Source of the DNA: Gallibacterium trehalosifermentans
GTDB taxonomy: Bacteria; Pseudomonadota; Gammaproteobacteria; Enterobacterales; Pasteurellaceae
Length of the DNA: 64,000 bases
NCBI RefSeq assembly: GCF_042433055.1
Contig: NZ_JBHLWB010000004.1
Location: 124,001 to 188,000 of the forward strand
Reading direction: 5' to 3'
The position numbers were made by a program, and so were the translations under genes. The notes below the pieces were generated by a model. That model ran no database searches and was not told where the DNA came from. It saw only the letters and a list, made by a program, of their open reading frames with translations. Below, in pieces: positions 32,373 to 39,770 of this stretch (position 1 is the first letter of the stretch; each line of letters opens with the position of its first letter).

Positions 32373-33887
32373 TTATAACGTTGGCATACTAAATGCCGCA
32401 CCTTGTTCTCTGACTTTGTGGTTTGGCCAACGACTGGTTACGGTTTTCATTCTTGTATAGAAACGAACACCATCTGGACCATAAGCATTTAATGGACCAA
32501 AAATTGATGATTTCCAACCACCAAAACAGTGGAATGCCATTGGTACAGGAATTGGAATATTAATGCCGACCATGCCCGCTTTGACATCGTGGCTATATTG
32601 ACGAGCCGCATCACCATCACTCGTGAAAATTGCACTACCGTTACCATATTGATGATCATTGATTAATTGAATTGCTTCGTCATAACTTTTTGCACGCACG
32701 ATTGCTAATACTGGTCCAAAAATTTCTTCCTGATAAATTTTCATTTCAGTTGTTACATTATCGAATAGCGTACCGCCAATAAAGTAACCATTTTCATGAC
32801 CTGCAACTTTATAACCACGACCATCAACAACTAATTTTGCACCTTCTGCTACACCAGAGTCTACATAACTAGATACTTTCGCTAAATGCTCTTTAGAAAT
32901 GAGTGGACCCATATCATTTTCTTTTTCGCCTTCAGGTAATATGCCAGGACCGATACGTAAGGCTTTTACTTTTGGTGCGAGGCTTGCTACTAATGCATCA
33001 GCAACGTTATCGTCAATAGTTACCGCAACAGAAAGAGCCATACAGCGTTCACCGGCAGCTCCAAAAGCGGCGCCTAATAAGGCATTAGCTGTCGTTTCAA
33101 TATCGGCATCAGGCATAATTAACGCATGATTTTTCGCCCCACCTAAGGCTTGAACACGTTTACCGTGTGCAGATCCAACTTCATAAATATATTGGGCAAT
33201 AGGTGTTGAACCAACAAAACTCACTGCTTGAATACGAGGATCTCGCAATAGCACATCAACGACTTCTTTATCGCCTTGAACAACATTAAATACGCCATCT
33301 GGTAAGCCTGCTTCTTTTAATAATTCAGCTAAACGAATAGAAAGAGAAGGATCTTTTTCAGATGGTTTTAATACGAACGTATTTCCACAAGCTAAAGCAA
33401 CAGGGAACATCCACATTGGCACCATTGCTGGGAAGTTAAATGGTGTAATCCCAGCAACAACGCCTAGTGGTTGCATAATAGAGAAACTGTCAATTCCACG
33501 ACCTACATTGGCAGAAAATTCTCCTTTTAGTAAGTGTGGGATACCTGTTGCAAACTCGACAACTTCTAAACCACGAGTTAATTCACCAATAGAATCGGAA
33601 TAAATTTTACCGTGTTCATTAGTGATTAAACGAGCAAGACTATCAAAGTTTTTTTCTAATAATTCTTTGAATTTAAATAGAATTCTTGCGCGACGTAATG
33701 GAGATTGTTGCGACCATTCAGGAAAGGCTGCTTGGGCTGCACTAATGGCTTGTTCCATTTCACTGACAGTACTTAATTTTACCTGTTTAGTTTGTTCACC
33801 TGTTGCAGGATTATAGACAAAAGCCGCTCTTTGGCTTTGACTTTCAACAATTTGTCCATTAATAAAATTTGGAATAACTTGAGTCAT
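32373..33887 (-). CDS. mmsA: (Methyl)malonate-semialdehyde dehydrogenase, CoA-acylating (MmsA/IolA type)
   Basis: This aldehyde dehydrogenase subfamily makes acetyl-CoA or propionyl-CoA from (methyl)malonate semialdehyde, in inositol or valine breakdown. The ATG at 33887 is preceded by GAGGG and gives 504 residues; the open frame runs 19 codons further up but without a ribosome site. Motifs are GVVAGITPFNFPAMVPMWMFP (about 143-163), SFVGSTPIAQYIYE and the catalytic Cys in AAGERCMALSVAV (near 282). The CoA-acylating branch lacks the usual general-base Glu; here the equivalent site reads ALGGAKNH, as expected. The divergent neighbour is iolB, which favours an inositol (IolA) role. Confidence 0.9.
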   Translation of the reverse strand: MTQVIPNFINGQIVESQSQRAAFVYNPATGEQTKQVKLSTVSEMEQAISAAQAAFPEWSQQSPLRRARILFKFKELLEKNFDSLARLITNEHGKIYSDSIGELTRGLEVVEFATGIPHLLKGEFSANVGRGIDSFSIMQPLGVVAGITPFNFPAMVPMWMFPVALACGNTFVLKPSEKDPSLSIRLAELLKEAGLPDGVFNVVQGDKEVVDVLLRDPRIQAVSFVGSTPIAQYIYEVGSAHGKRVQALGGAKNHALIMPDADIETTANALLGAAFGAAGERCMALSVAVTIDDNVADALVASLAPKVKALRIGPGILPEGEKENDMGPLISKEHLAKVSSYVDSGVAEGAKLVVDGRGYKVAGHENGYFIGGTLFDNVTTEMKIYQEEIFGPVLAIVRAKSYDEAIQLINDHQYGNGSAIFTSDGDAARQYSHDVKAGMVGINIPIPVPMAFHCFGGWKSSIFGPLNAYGPDGVRFYTRMKTVTSRWPNHKVREQGAAFSMPTL

Positions 33888-34118
33888 AATTACCCTCATC
33901 TTTATCTTGTTTAACATTAACATTTTGGTTGGTAATGGAGACAACCATACTCCAATGAAATAAAAATTTCAAATAAAAATATTTTTAAAATATATTTTTT
34001 GTTTTATTTTGTGATCTATGTTGTATCTTAGAAAAAACAATGTTCATTGATAGGATTTTATCGCCTATACTTGAATAACTTTCTAACCAAGTATAATTCA
34101 TATGAAAAAGAGGTTTTT
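33888..34118. promoter_or_regulatory. Divergent mmsA/iolB promoter region
   Basis: This AT-rich gap holds TGTGA-TCTATG-TTGTA at 34010-34025, a CRP-like element with a good left half only. AGAGG precedes iolB. No clear operator palindrome for an IolR-type regulator was recognised. Confidence 0.35.
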
Positions 34119-34943
34119 ATGAGTCAATTATTAGCTAAATCGAATAAAATCAATGATGGTTTTCGCCAAAAAATCACGCCAGAAAGTGCAGGTTGGGAAT
34201 ATGTTGGCTTTGAATTATTACATTTATCAGCAGGTAAAACACACTGTTTTACAACAGCTGACACAGAAGTCTGTTTCGTTATGGTATCAGGTTATGCCAC
34301 TTTTCAAGTAGAAGATGAAGTCTTCGAGAAGATTGGTAATCGTCAATCGCCATTTGAACGTATTCCCCCTTACTCTTTATATGTTCCTCATCATAAAAAT
34401 GTTCAAATTTTAGCAGAAAGTGAAACAGAAATTGCAATTTGTCGAGCGCCAAGTCAAGGCAACTTGCCTGTACGCTTAATCACGCCAGAAGACGTTGGCG
34501 TTGAAAAACGAGGATATGGTAATAACAAACGTTTGGTTCATAACATTTTGCCAGAAACTGAACCTGCAGATGCATTACTGGTAGTAGAAGTCTTTACTGA
34601 TGAAGGGTGTACGAGTTCTTTCCCAAGCCATAAACACGATCAGAAAAATAGTGAAACAGAAACTTACTTAGAAGAAACCTATTATCATCGTTTTGAACCA
34701 AGTCAGGGGTTTTGTCTTCAACGTGTTTATACCGATGATCGCAGTTTAGATGAGTGTATGGCAGTATATGATGGAGATGTCGTTCAAGTCCCTAAAGGCT
34801 ATCACCCAGTCGCAACGATTGCTGGCTATAATAACTATTATTTGAATGTAATGGCTGGTCCAGTAAGAAAATGGCGGTTTACTTGGGAAAAAGATCACCA
34901 GTGGATCAATACAGAAGCCTATGCTAACAAATTTCCTAAATAA
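34119..34943 (+). CDS. iolB: 5-deoxy-glucuronate isomerase
   Basis: IolB isomerises 5-deoxy-D-glucuronate to 2-deoxy-5-keto-gluconate in myo-inositol catabolism. The ATG at 34119 follows AGAGG and gives 274 residues, the family length. Family features are the bicupin fold, GWEYVGFELLHLSAGK (about 25-40), the metal-site block SFPSHKHDQKNSETETYLEE (about 168-187), YHRFEPSQGFCLQRVYTDDR and the ending YLNVMAGPVRKWRFTWEKDHQWI. It is encoded alone and divergently from mmsA; iolC, D, E, G and T genes are not in this window. Confidence 0.93.
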   Translation: MSQLLAKSNKINDGFRQKITPESAGWEYVGFELLHLSAGKTHCFTTADTEVCFVMVSGYATFQVEDEVFEKIGNRQSPFERIPPYSLYVPHHKNVQILAESETEIAICRAPSQGNLPVRLITPEDVGVEKRGYGNNKRLVHNILPETEPADALLVVEVFTDEGCTSSFPSHKHDQKNSETETYLEETYYHRFEPSQGFCLQRVYTDDRSLDECMAVYDGDVVQVPKGYHPVATIAGYNNYYLNVMAGPVRKWRFTWEKDHQWINTEAYANKFPK

Positions 34944-34978
34944 TTTCCCTTTTTAATTTTCATCTTTTATTTATCTTT

Positions 34979-35004
34979 GCCAACTCTTGTAGTTGGCTTT
35001 TTTA
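34979..35004 (+). terminator. Terminator of iolB
   Basis: GCCAACT (34979-34985) and AGTTGGC (34991-34997) pair around CTTGT, followed by a T-run. Confidence 0.8.
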
Positions 35005-35011
35005 TTTTGAA

Positions 35012-35037
35012 TAAAAAAAGTGTGGCTTAACCACACT
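35012..35037 (-). terminator. Terminator of the alpha-galactosidase operon
   Basis: AGTGTGG (35019-35025) pairs with CCACACT (35031-35037). On the minus strand a run of seven T follows. It lies just beyond the galactosidase stop. Confidence 0.8.
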
Positions 35038-35045
35038 CTTTTTGT

Positions 35046-37181
35046 TTATTGTTTTTCTATATAAAGAAGTGTTGCGGTGCAAGGATCTTGTGGAAATAGG
35101 GTTAAGCCTACTTTTGTTAGCCATTCTCCTGTAAATTCTAATGTTTCCCCATTTAATAATTTCGTTAACCATTGTGGGTAGATTTTCATTAAATGACCAG
35201 CGCGTTGTTCACGAATCGTATCAGGTAAATCCAATAATGAAACTCGATATTTTGCTTCTGGTATAAGATTAGGAATACGAATATGACCTGGTAGTAAGTA
35301 GTCAGGTAATTTTAATTGTGCAATAGCAAAGACGGCTGTTGAACGATCTTTGGCAATGACACCGCTAATTTGAATGGCAGGATCTGGCATATCTAAACGC
35401 ACGATATTTCCTGTGTGTAATAATGGGCGGATTTGTTTATATAGAGATATATATTTGGTAAATCCAGCTCTTTCAGTTTCGCCCTCTTTGACGGGATCGA
35501 GTTCGACACCCATATGACCAAAGAGCGCTGTGATACCTCTAAATTGAATATTTAATTGGCGATATGTAGAATGACAATGTTTCCCACCAATGTGTGCACC
35601 AATGACTTCTAATGGGAAGAAATAACTCATATTGCGTTGGATTGTTTGCCGTTCTAACGCATCGTTATTATCAGATGCCCAAAATCTATGTGTACGTTTT
35701 AAAATTTCGTAATCGATTCTTCCTCCACCTGAGGCGCAAGCTTCAATTTCGACATTTGGATAACGTTGACGAATTTCATCATGTAAGCGATATAATGCTT
35801 TTGTTTGTCCGTCTAATCCAGGTTTACCTTGATGTCCTGGCTGTACAATTCTACGATTCATATCCCATTTGATATAATCAATTTCGTGATGACTTAGTAG
35901 CCAATTCATTCGTTCTAATAAGTAGTTAAATACCTGAGGATTTTGTAGATCTAAGGTAAATTGATGACGTTCTGCTGGTTGATCATACCCTTCTAATTGT
36001 AATAACCAATCTGGGTGGTTTCGATATAGATCGCTATCTTTATTGATCATTTCTAACTCTACCCAAATACCAAATTGCATACCTAATTGTTTTACACGAT
36101 TAATAATTGGGGTAAGACCTTGTGGATATTTGCGTTCATCTAAATACCAGTCTCCAAGCCCAGCATAATCATCATTACGCCCTTTGAACCAACCATCATC
36201 AATGATAAATCGTTCTACTCCCATTTCAGCTGCTTTTTCTGCCATGGCTAAGATATGCTGTGGATCATGATCGAAATAAACCCCTTCCCAGATATTTAGA
36301 TGAACAGGGCGAATTTTTTGGGTAGGGAAATCAAGAATATGTTCTCTGATATGGGTATGAAATTGTTGGCTCATTGTGTTGAGTCCAGTTGATGAATATG
36401 TGCTATATACCCAAGGAGTTGAAAACGATTGATTTGAGGAAAGGTTGATTTCTCCTGCAAAATAAAGCGCTTCTAGTTGTACAAAACGTCTGCCGTCAAT
36501 TTTTACATCTGCACGGATTCTGTGATTGCCGCTCCAAGCAAGATGAAATCCCCATAATTTTCCTTGTTGTTCACTGAAATTTGGTTCACCGATAATAATG
36601 CCTGGGAAGTATTCGTGTGAAGTTCGACCATAACGATTTTCTTGAATAAAGGCACCATGTTTTAAAGATTGGCGTTGCGTTTGAAATTCTCTAATCCAGC
36701 GACCATAAAAAGACATGACATCATTAGCCTGTTCTGGTAGTGGAATGGTTACCGATAAGCGATTGAGGTTGAATTCACTTTCAGCTAAGTTATGTAACGT
36801 ATTACGTGTTTTTAATACCCCATTTTTATCAAGTTCAAATTCACTAATAAATGCTAATTTAGCAATCGGATCTTCGGCTGTAATTTTGACATAATTATGT
36901 TGTTGTTCGACATGGGTAGTATGGAAAACAGGAGACCAATCTTTACCATTTCTTGAGCCCTCAAGACTTGGGCTATCAAAAAAACCGCGTCCATTTTCAG
37001 CTGCAAGCGTGGTAGGGACATCTATATCTAATCCACTATTAGGCGTGCATCGACCAAGTGAGAGAATGTCTTGTTGATCAAAAGTTGTAAGATGTTCTCC
37101 CCAATAGAGTATTTCTGCATAAGGAGATGTGCGAAGAATTAGGTCATTAATTGGTGTTTGTAGATGAATATATTGTTGCAT
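35046..37181 (-). CDS. Alpha-galactosidase, glycoside hydrolase family 36
   Basis: This enzyme hydrolyses alpha-1,6-linked galactose from melibiose, raffinose and related sugars. The ATG at 37181 has AAGGA upstream and gives 711 residues, close to plasmid RafA. An N-terminal beta-supersandwich covers about 1-320 and the TIM barrel follows. Motifs are HLNIWEGVYFDHD, ERFIIDDGWFKGRNDD, IKWDMNR with the nucleophile Asp near 441, and the acid/base Asp in FWASDNND near 505. No signal peptide is present, so the sugar must be imported first, which the LacY/RafB-type permease encoded 10 bp upstream provides. It is RafA-like; the exact natural substrate is inferred. Confidence 0.93.
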   Translation of the reverse strand: MQQYIHLQTPINDLILRTSPYAEILYWGEHLTTFDQQDILSLGRCTPNSGLDIDVPTTLAAENGRGFFDSPSLEGSRNGKDWSPVFHTTHVEQQHNYVKITAEDPIAKLAFISEFELDKNGVLKTRNTLHNLAESEFNLNRLSVTIPLPEQANDVMSFYGRWIREFQTQRQSLKHGAFIQENRYGRTSHEYFPGIIIGEPNFSEQQGKLWGFHLAWSGNHRIRADVKIDGRRFVQLEALYFAGEINLSSNQSFSTPWVYSTYSSTGLNTMSQQFHTHIREHILDFPTQKIRPVHLNIWEGVYFDHDPQHILAMAEKAAEMGVERFIIDDGWFKGRNDDYAGLGDWYLDERKYPQGLTPIINRVKQLGMQFGIWVELEMINKDSDLYRNHPDWLLQLEGYDQPAERHQFTLDLQNPQVFNYLLERMNWLLSHHEIDYIKWDMNRRIVQPGHQGKPGLDGQTKALYRLHDEIRQRYPNVEIEACASGGGRIDYEILKRTHRFWASDNNDALERQTIQRNMSYFFPLEVIGAHIGGKHCHSTYRQLNIQFRGITALFGHMGVELDPVKEGETERAGFTKYISLYKQIRPLLHTGNIVRLDMPDPAIQISGVIAKDRSTAVFAIAQLKLPDYLLPGHIRIPNLIPEAKYRVSLLDLPDTIREQRAGHLMKIYPQWLTKLLNGETLEFTGEWLTKVGLTLFPQDPCTATLLYIEKQ

Positions 37182-37191
37182 AATATTTTCC

Positions 37192-38490
37192 TTATTGAGC
37201 TTGAAGATGTTGATGGTTGATTTTTTGCAGTCTATATCTTTCGCTAATATCAACACGTCCAGTTAATGTGAAGAATGAAATAATGGTAAAGGTTAGTGCA
37301 ATACAACCAAGTACGAGGTATGCGGTGTGAAAACTAAAATTGTCATATAAGCTACCGACAACAGTAGACATCAGCATGGTAGCGACTTGTTTTGAAAATT
37401 GGCAGGCAACAAGATAAATCGTAGCGGAGAAGTGCACCTCAAATACAGTGGTAATATATTTAAATAATCCTACAAGATAAAATGGCACTTCAAACATATG
37501 TAATGTTTTTAAGATCACAACTTCCACTGGTGTTGTTGCAAAAGCAGAGCCTAGTATGCGGATACTCATAATGCTACCAGCAATCAATAACGCATTTTTA
37601 GCACCTATACGATTAATAATTAAAGGGACAAAGAACATAATTGTAGCGTTAAGGATTTCACCGCCAGTTGTAACAAAACCGAAGACTTCAGTACCAACTG
37701 CCTTTGATGAGAAGAATGAGGTAAAGAAATTTGCAAATTGTTGGTCAAAAATATCATAGACACATACCACCCCAATGACATAAAGCAGTAATGCCCAGAA
37801 TTTTGGTAATTTCAATAGTGCAATAGCTTGCTTTAATGTAACTGGATTGGTATTGGCGCCTATATGTGCGGCAACTTTTGTTGCGGGACTATTTTCTACT
37901 TTAGCGAAGAATAACAGTACCAATAAAATAATGGCACACCCCGAACCTAACCAAAAGACAAAACTTGGGTTGATATTGAATAAAACGCCAACGAGAGAAG
38001 CGCATAATGCCCAGCCTAACATGCCAAACATTCTTGCACGACCATATTCAAAATGGCTACGACGGCTTACTCGCTCAACAAATGCTTCTGAGGCAGCTGC
38101 ACCGCCAGAGAATACAAAGCCCATATATATCCCGCCAGCAATGGCGCCTAAGACAACATTAGTTTGTAGTAATGGACTAAATACATAGATGAAAAAAGGC
38201 GCAAAGAATACAAGGAGAACCGCAATAGCCCAAAGTAAGTGTTTCTTTACTCCTAATTTATCAGAAACATAGCCAAAAATGGGTTGGAAACAGAGGGCAA
38301 ATAGCGACATAAATGAGAAAACAATACCTGTTTCTGTTTTCGTTAAGCCATTTACATCACTTAGCCAGATAGGTAAAAAAGGATAGCAAGTTGCCATAAT
38401 GAAGAAATACAGGAAAAAATAGATGCCGAAGATCCAGAAATTCCGATTTTTTATATAATAGCAATCGTTATTTTGTTGTATTGTGGTCAT
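37192..38490 (-). CDS. Oligosaccharide/H+ symporter, LacY/RafB family
   Basis: This major-facilitator permease brings galactosides into the cell with protons. The 432-residue product aligns by eye along its full length with LacY: NFWIFGIYFFLYFFIMATCYPFLP, the substrate-site Glu and Arg in SEAFVERVSRRSHFEYGRARMFG, and the proton-relay block KTLHMFEVPF (Lys, His and Glu equivalent to LacY 319, 322 and 325). DIFDQQFANFF carries the paired Asp. It is transcribed with the alpha-galactosidase, so RafB-like raffinose/melibiose transport is more likely than lactose. Operators and a CRP site lie directly upstream. Confidence 0.92.
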   Translation of the reverse strand: MTTIQQNNDCYYIKNRNFWIFGIYFFLYFFIMATCYPFLPIWLSDVNGLTKTETGIVFSFMSLFALCFQPIFGYVSDKLGVKKHLLWAIAVLLVFFAPFFIYVFSPLLQTNVVLGAIAGGIYMGFVFSGGAAASEAFVERVSRRSHFEYGRARMFGMLGWALCASLVGVLFNINPSFVFWLGSGCAIILLVLLFFAKVENSPATKVAAHIGANTNPVTLKQAIALLKLPKFWALLLYVIGVVCVYDIFDQQFANFFTSFFSSKAVGTEVFGFVTTGGEILNATIMFFVPLIINRIGAKNALLIAGSIMSIRILGSAFATTPVEVVILKTLHMFEVPFYLVGLFKYITTVFEVHFSATIYLVACQFSKQVATMLMSTVVGSLYDNFSFHTAYLVLGCIALTFTIISFFTLTGRVDISERYRLQKINHQHLQAQ

Positions 38491-38525
38491 AAATCACCTC
38501 TTATAGTATATTTAATGTGTTAAAT

Positions 38526-38537
38526 GTTAACGTTAAC
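38526..38537. promoter_or_regulatory. LacI-family operator 1 (12-bp palindrome)
   Basis: GTTAACGTTAAC is a perfect palindrome with the central CG typical of LacI/GalR-family operators. It lies 36 bp upstream of the permease start codon and is likely bound by the divergent regulator. Confidence 0.7.
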
Positions 38538-38569
38538 TATCAAAAAATAAATCTTCATTTCTTTTAAAA

Positions 38570-38585
38570 TGTGATAAATATCAAA
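38570..38585. promoter_or_regulatory. Weak CRP-like site
   Basis: TGTGA-TAAATA-TCAAA: the left half is perfect, the right half weak. It lies between the two operators. Confidence 0.4.
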
Positions 38586-38586
38586 A

Positions 38587-38602
38587 ATGTTAACCTTAAC
38601 AT
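38587..38602. promoter_or_regulatory. LacI-family operator 2
   Basis: ATGTTAA-CC-TTAACAT is a 7-2-7 inverted repeat that resembles operator 1 except for its centre. It lies about 60 bp upstream of operator 1, with the CRP sites alongside, which suggests looping or dual control of both divergent genes. Confidence 0.65.
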
Positions 38603-38610
38603 TGTGATTT

Positions 38611-38626
38611 TGTGATAATGATCACA
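38611..38626. promoter_or_regulatory. CRP-binding site
   Basis: TGTGA-TAATGA-TCACA matches the CRP core consensus in all ten fixed bases. It lies about 120 bp from the permease start and about 80 bp from the regulator start, so it could serve either. Confidence 0.8.
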
Positions 38627-38704
38627 TATATAAAGATTGCCTTTTGTTAAAAAAGTCGCAAAGTAAGAGAAAAGTTTTATTGAAAAAAGAGAATTGGATT
38701 AAAA

Positions 38705-39703
38705 ATGTCATCATTAAAAGAAGTTGCTGAACTTGCGGGAGTATCGCTTATGACAGTTTCAAGAGCGATTAATGAGCCACATAAGTTAAAAGCTAAAACA
38801 TTAGAGCTCGTGATGAAAGCCATAGAAGAATTAAACTATGTTCCTGATTTATCAGCGCAAAAAATTCGTAGTGGTGGCAATAAAAGCACATCTATTGGCG
38901 TTTTATCGCTTGATACAGCAACGACACCATTTTCAGTTGAAATTTTACTCTCTATAGAAGAGACAGTCAGAAAACATGGCTGGAATTCATTTATTATTAA
39001 CACCTTTAATCATGATGATGTTGATACAGAAGTAAATCTGCTTTTATCTCACCGCCCTTTTGGCATTATTATTTGTACCATGGGGCTAAAACCAATTCAG
39101 ATACCAAATAAGTTACGTCATAAACCAATCGCATTAGCGAATTGTATTAGTGCTAGCGAAAGTTTCCCTGTGGCAAGTTATATTCCTGATGATTACCAAG
39201 GTCAATATCTGGCAACGATAGAGTTAATTCAACGAGGTTATAAAAGACCGTTATGTTTTTATTTGCCGAAAAAAGCATTAGCAACACAATCCAGACGAGC
39301 AGGATTTATTGCAGCTTGGCAACAGTATCAAATGGCGTTTATGCCATTAGAATATTATATGTCAGATAAAGATGAGAACTTTCTCGATATTTTACCTGTT
39401 TTAGAAAAGCATATTGATAAAGAAAAAAGTGATTTTGATGTATTAGTTTGTGGCAATGATCGTCTGGCTTTTATTGCTTATCAATATTTATTATCAAAAG
39501 GATTTCGTATTCCACAAGATATTGCCGTACTTGGTTATGATAATATGATAGGCGTTGGCGATTTATTTATTCCTTCATTAAGCACCATTTCGTTGCCTCA
39601 TTATGAAATGGGACGTCAAGCAGCCTTACATTTAATTGAAGAACGACAAGATAAAAAAATTCACAAATTAGTCAGCCCAATGATTATGAGAAATTCATTG
39701 TAA
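38705..39703 (+). CDS. LacI/GalR-family regulator of the alpha-galactoside operon
   Basis: This is a predicted repressor of the divergent permease-galactosidase operon. The 332 residues start with the family helix-turn-helix SLKEVAELAGVSLMTVSRAI (about 3-22) and the hinge helix PDLSAQKIRSGG. The periplasmic-binding-protein-like domain follows (about 60-330), with VCGNDRLAFIAYQYLLSKGFRIP and AVLGYDN near the end. Two palindromic operators in the 214-bp divergent gap are the likely targets. It resembles RafR/GalR-type proteins; the inducer, perhaps an alpha-galactoside, is inferred from neighbours only. Confidence 0.9.
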   Translation: MSSLKEVAELAGVSLMTVSRAINEPHKLKAKTLELVMKAIEELNYVPDLSAQKIRSGGNKSTSIGVLSLDTATTPFSVEILLSIEETVRKHGWNSFIINTFNHDDVDTEVNLLLSHRPFGIIICTMGLKPIQIPNKLRHKPIALANCISASESFPVASYIPDDYQGQYLATIELIQRGYKRPLCFYLPKKALATQSRRAGFIAAWQQYQMAFMPLEYYMSDKDENFLDILPVLEKHIDKEKSDFDVLVCGNDRLAFIAYQYLLSKGFRIPQDIAVLGYDNMIGVGDLFIPSLSTISLPHYEMGRQAALHLIEERQDKKIHKLVSPMIMRNSL

Positions 39704-39729
39704 ATAGTATGATGTTGCTGTAAGAATAA

Positions 39730-39766
39730 TAAAAAACGTGCTTTATTCATTAGCACGTTTTTTTTC
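39730..39766. terminator. Bidirectional terminator between LacI-type regulator and plsB
   Basis: AACGTGCT and AGCACGTT form the stem within 39735-39759, flanked by an A-run on the left and a run of T on the right. Confidence 0.85.
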
Positions 39767-39770
39767 TTTG

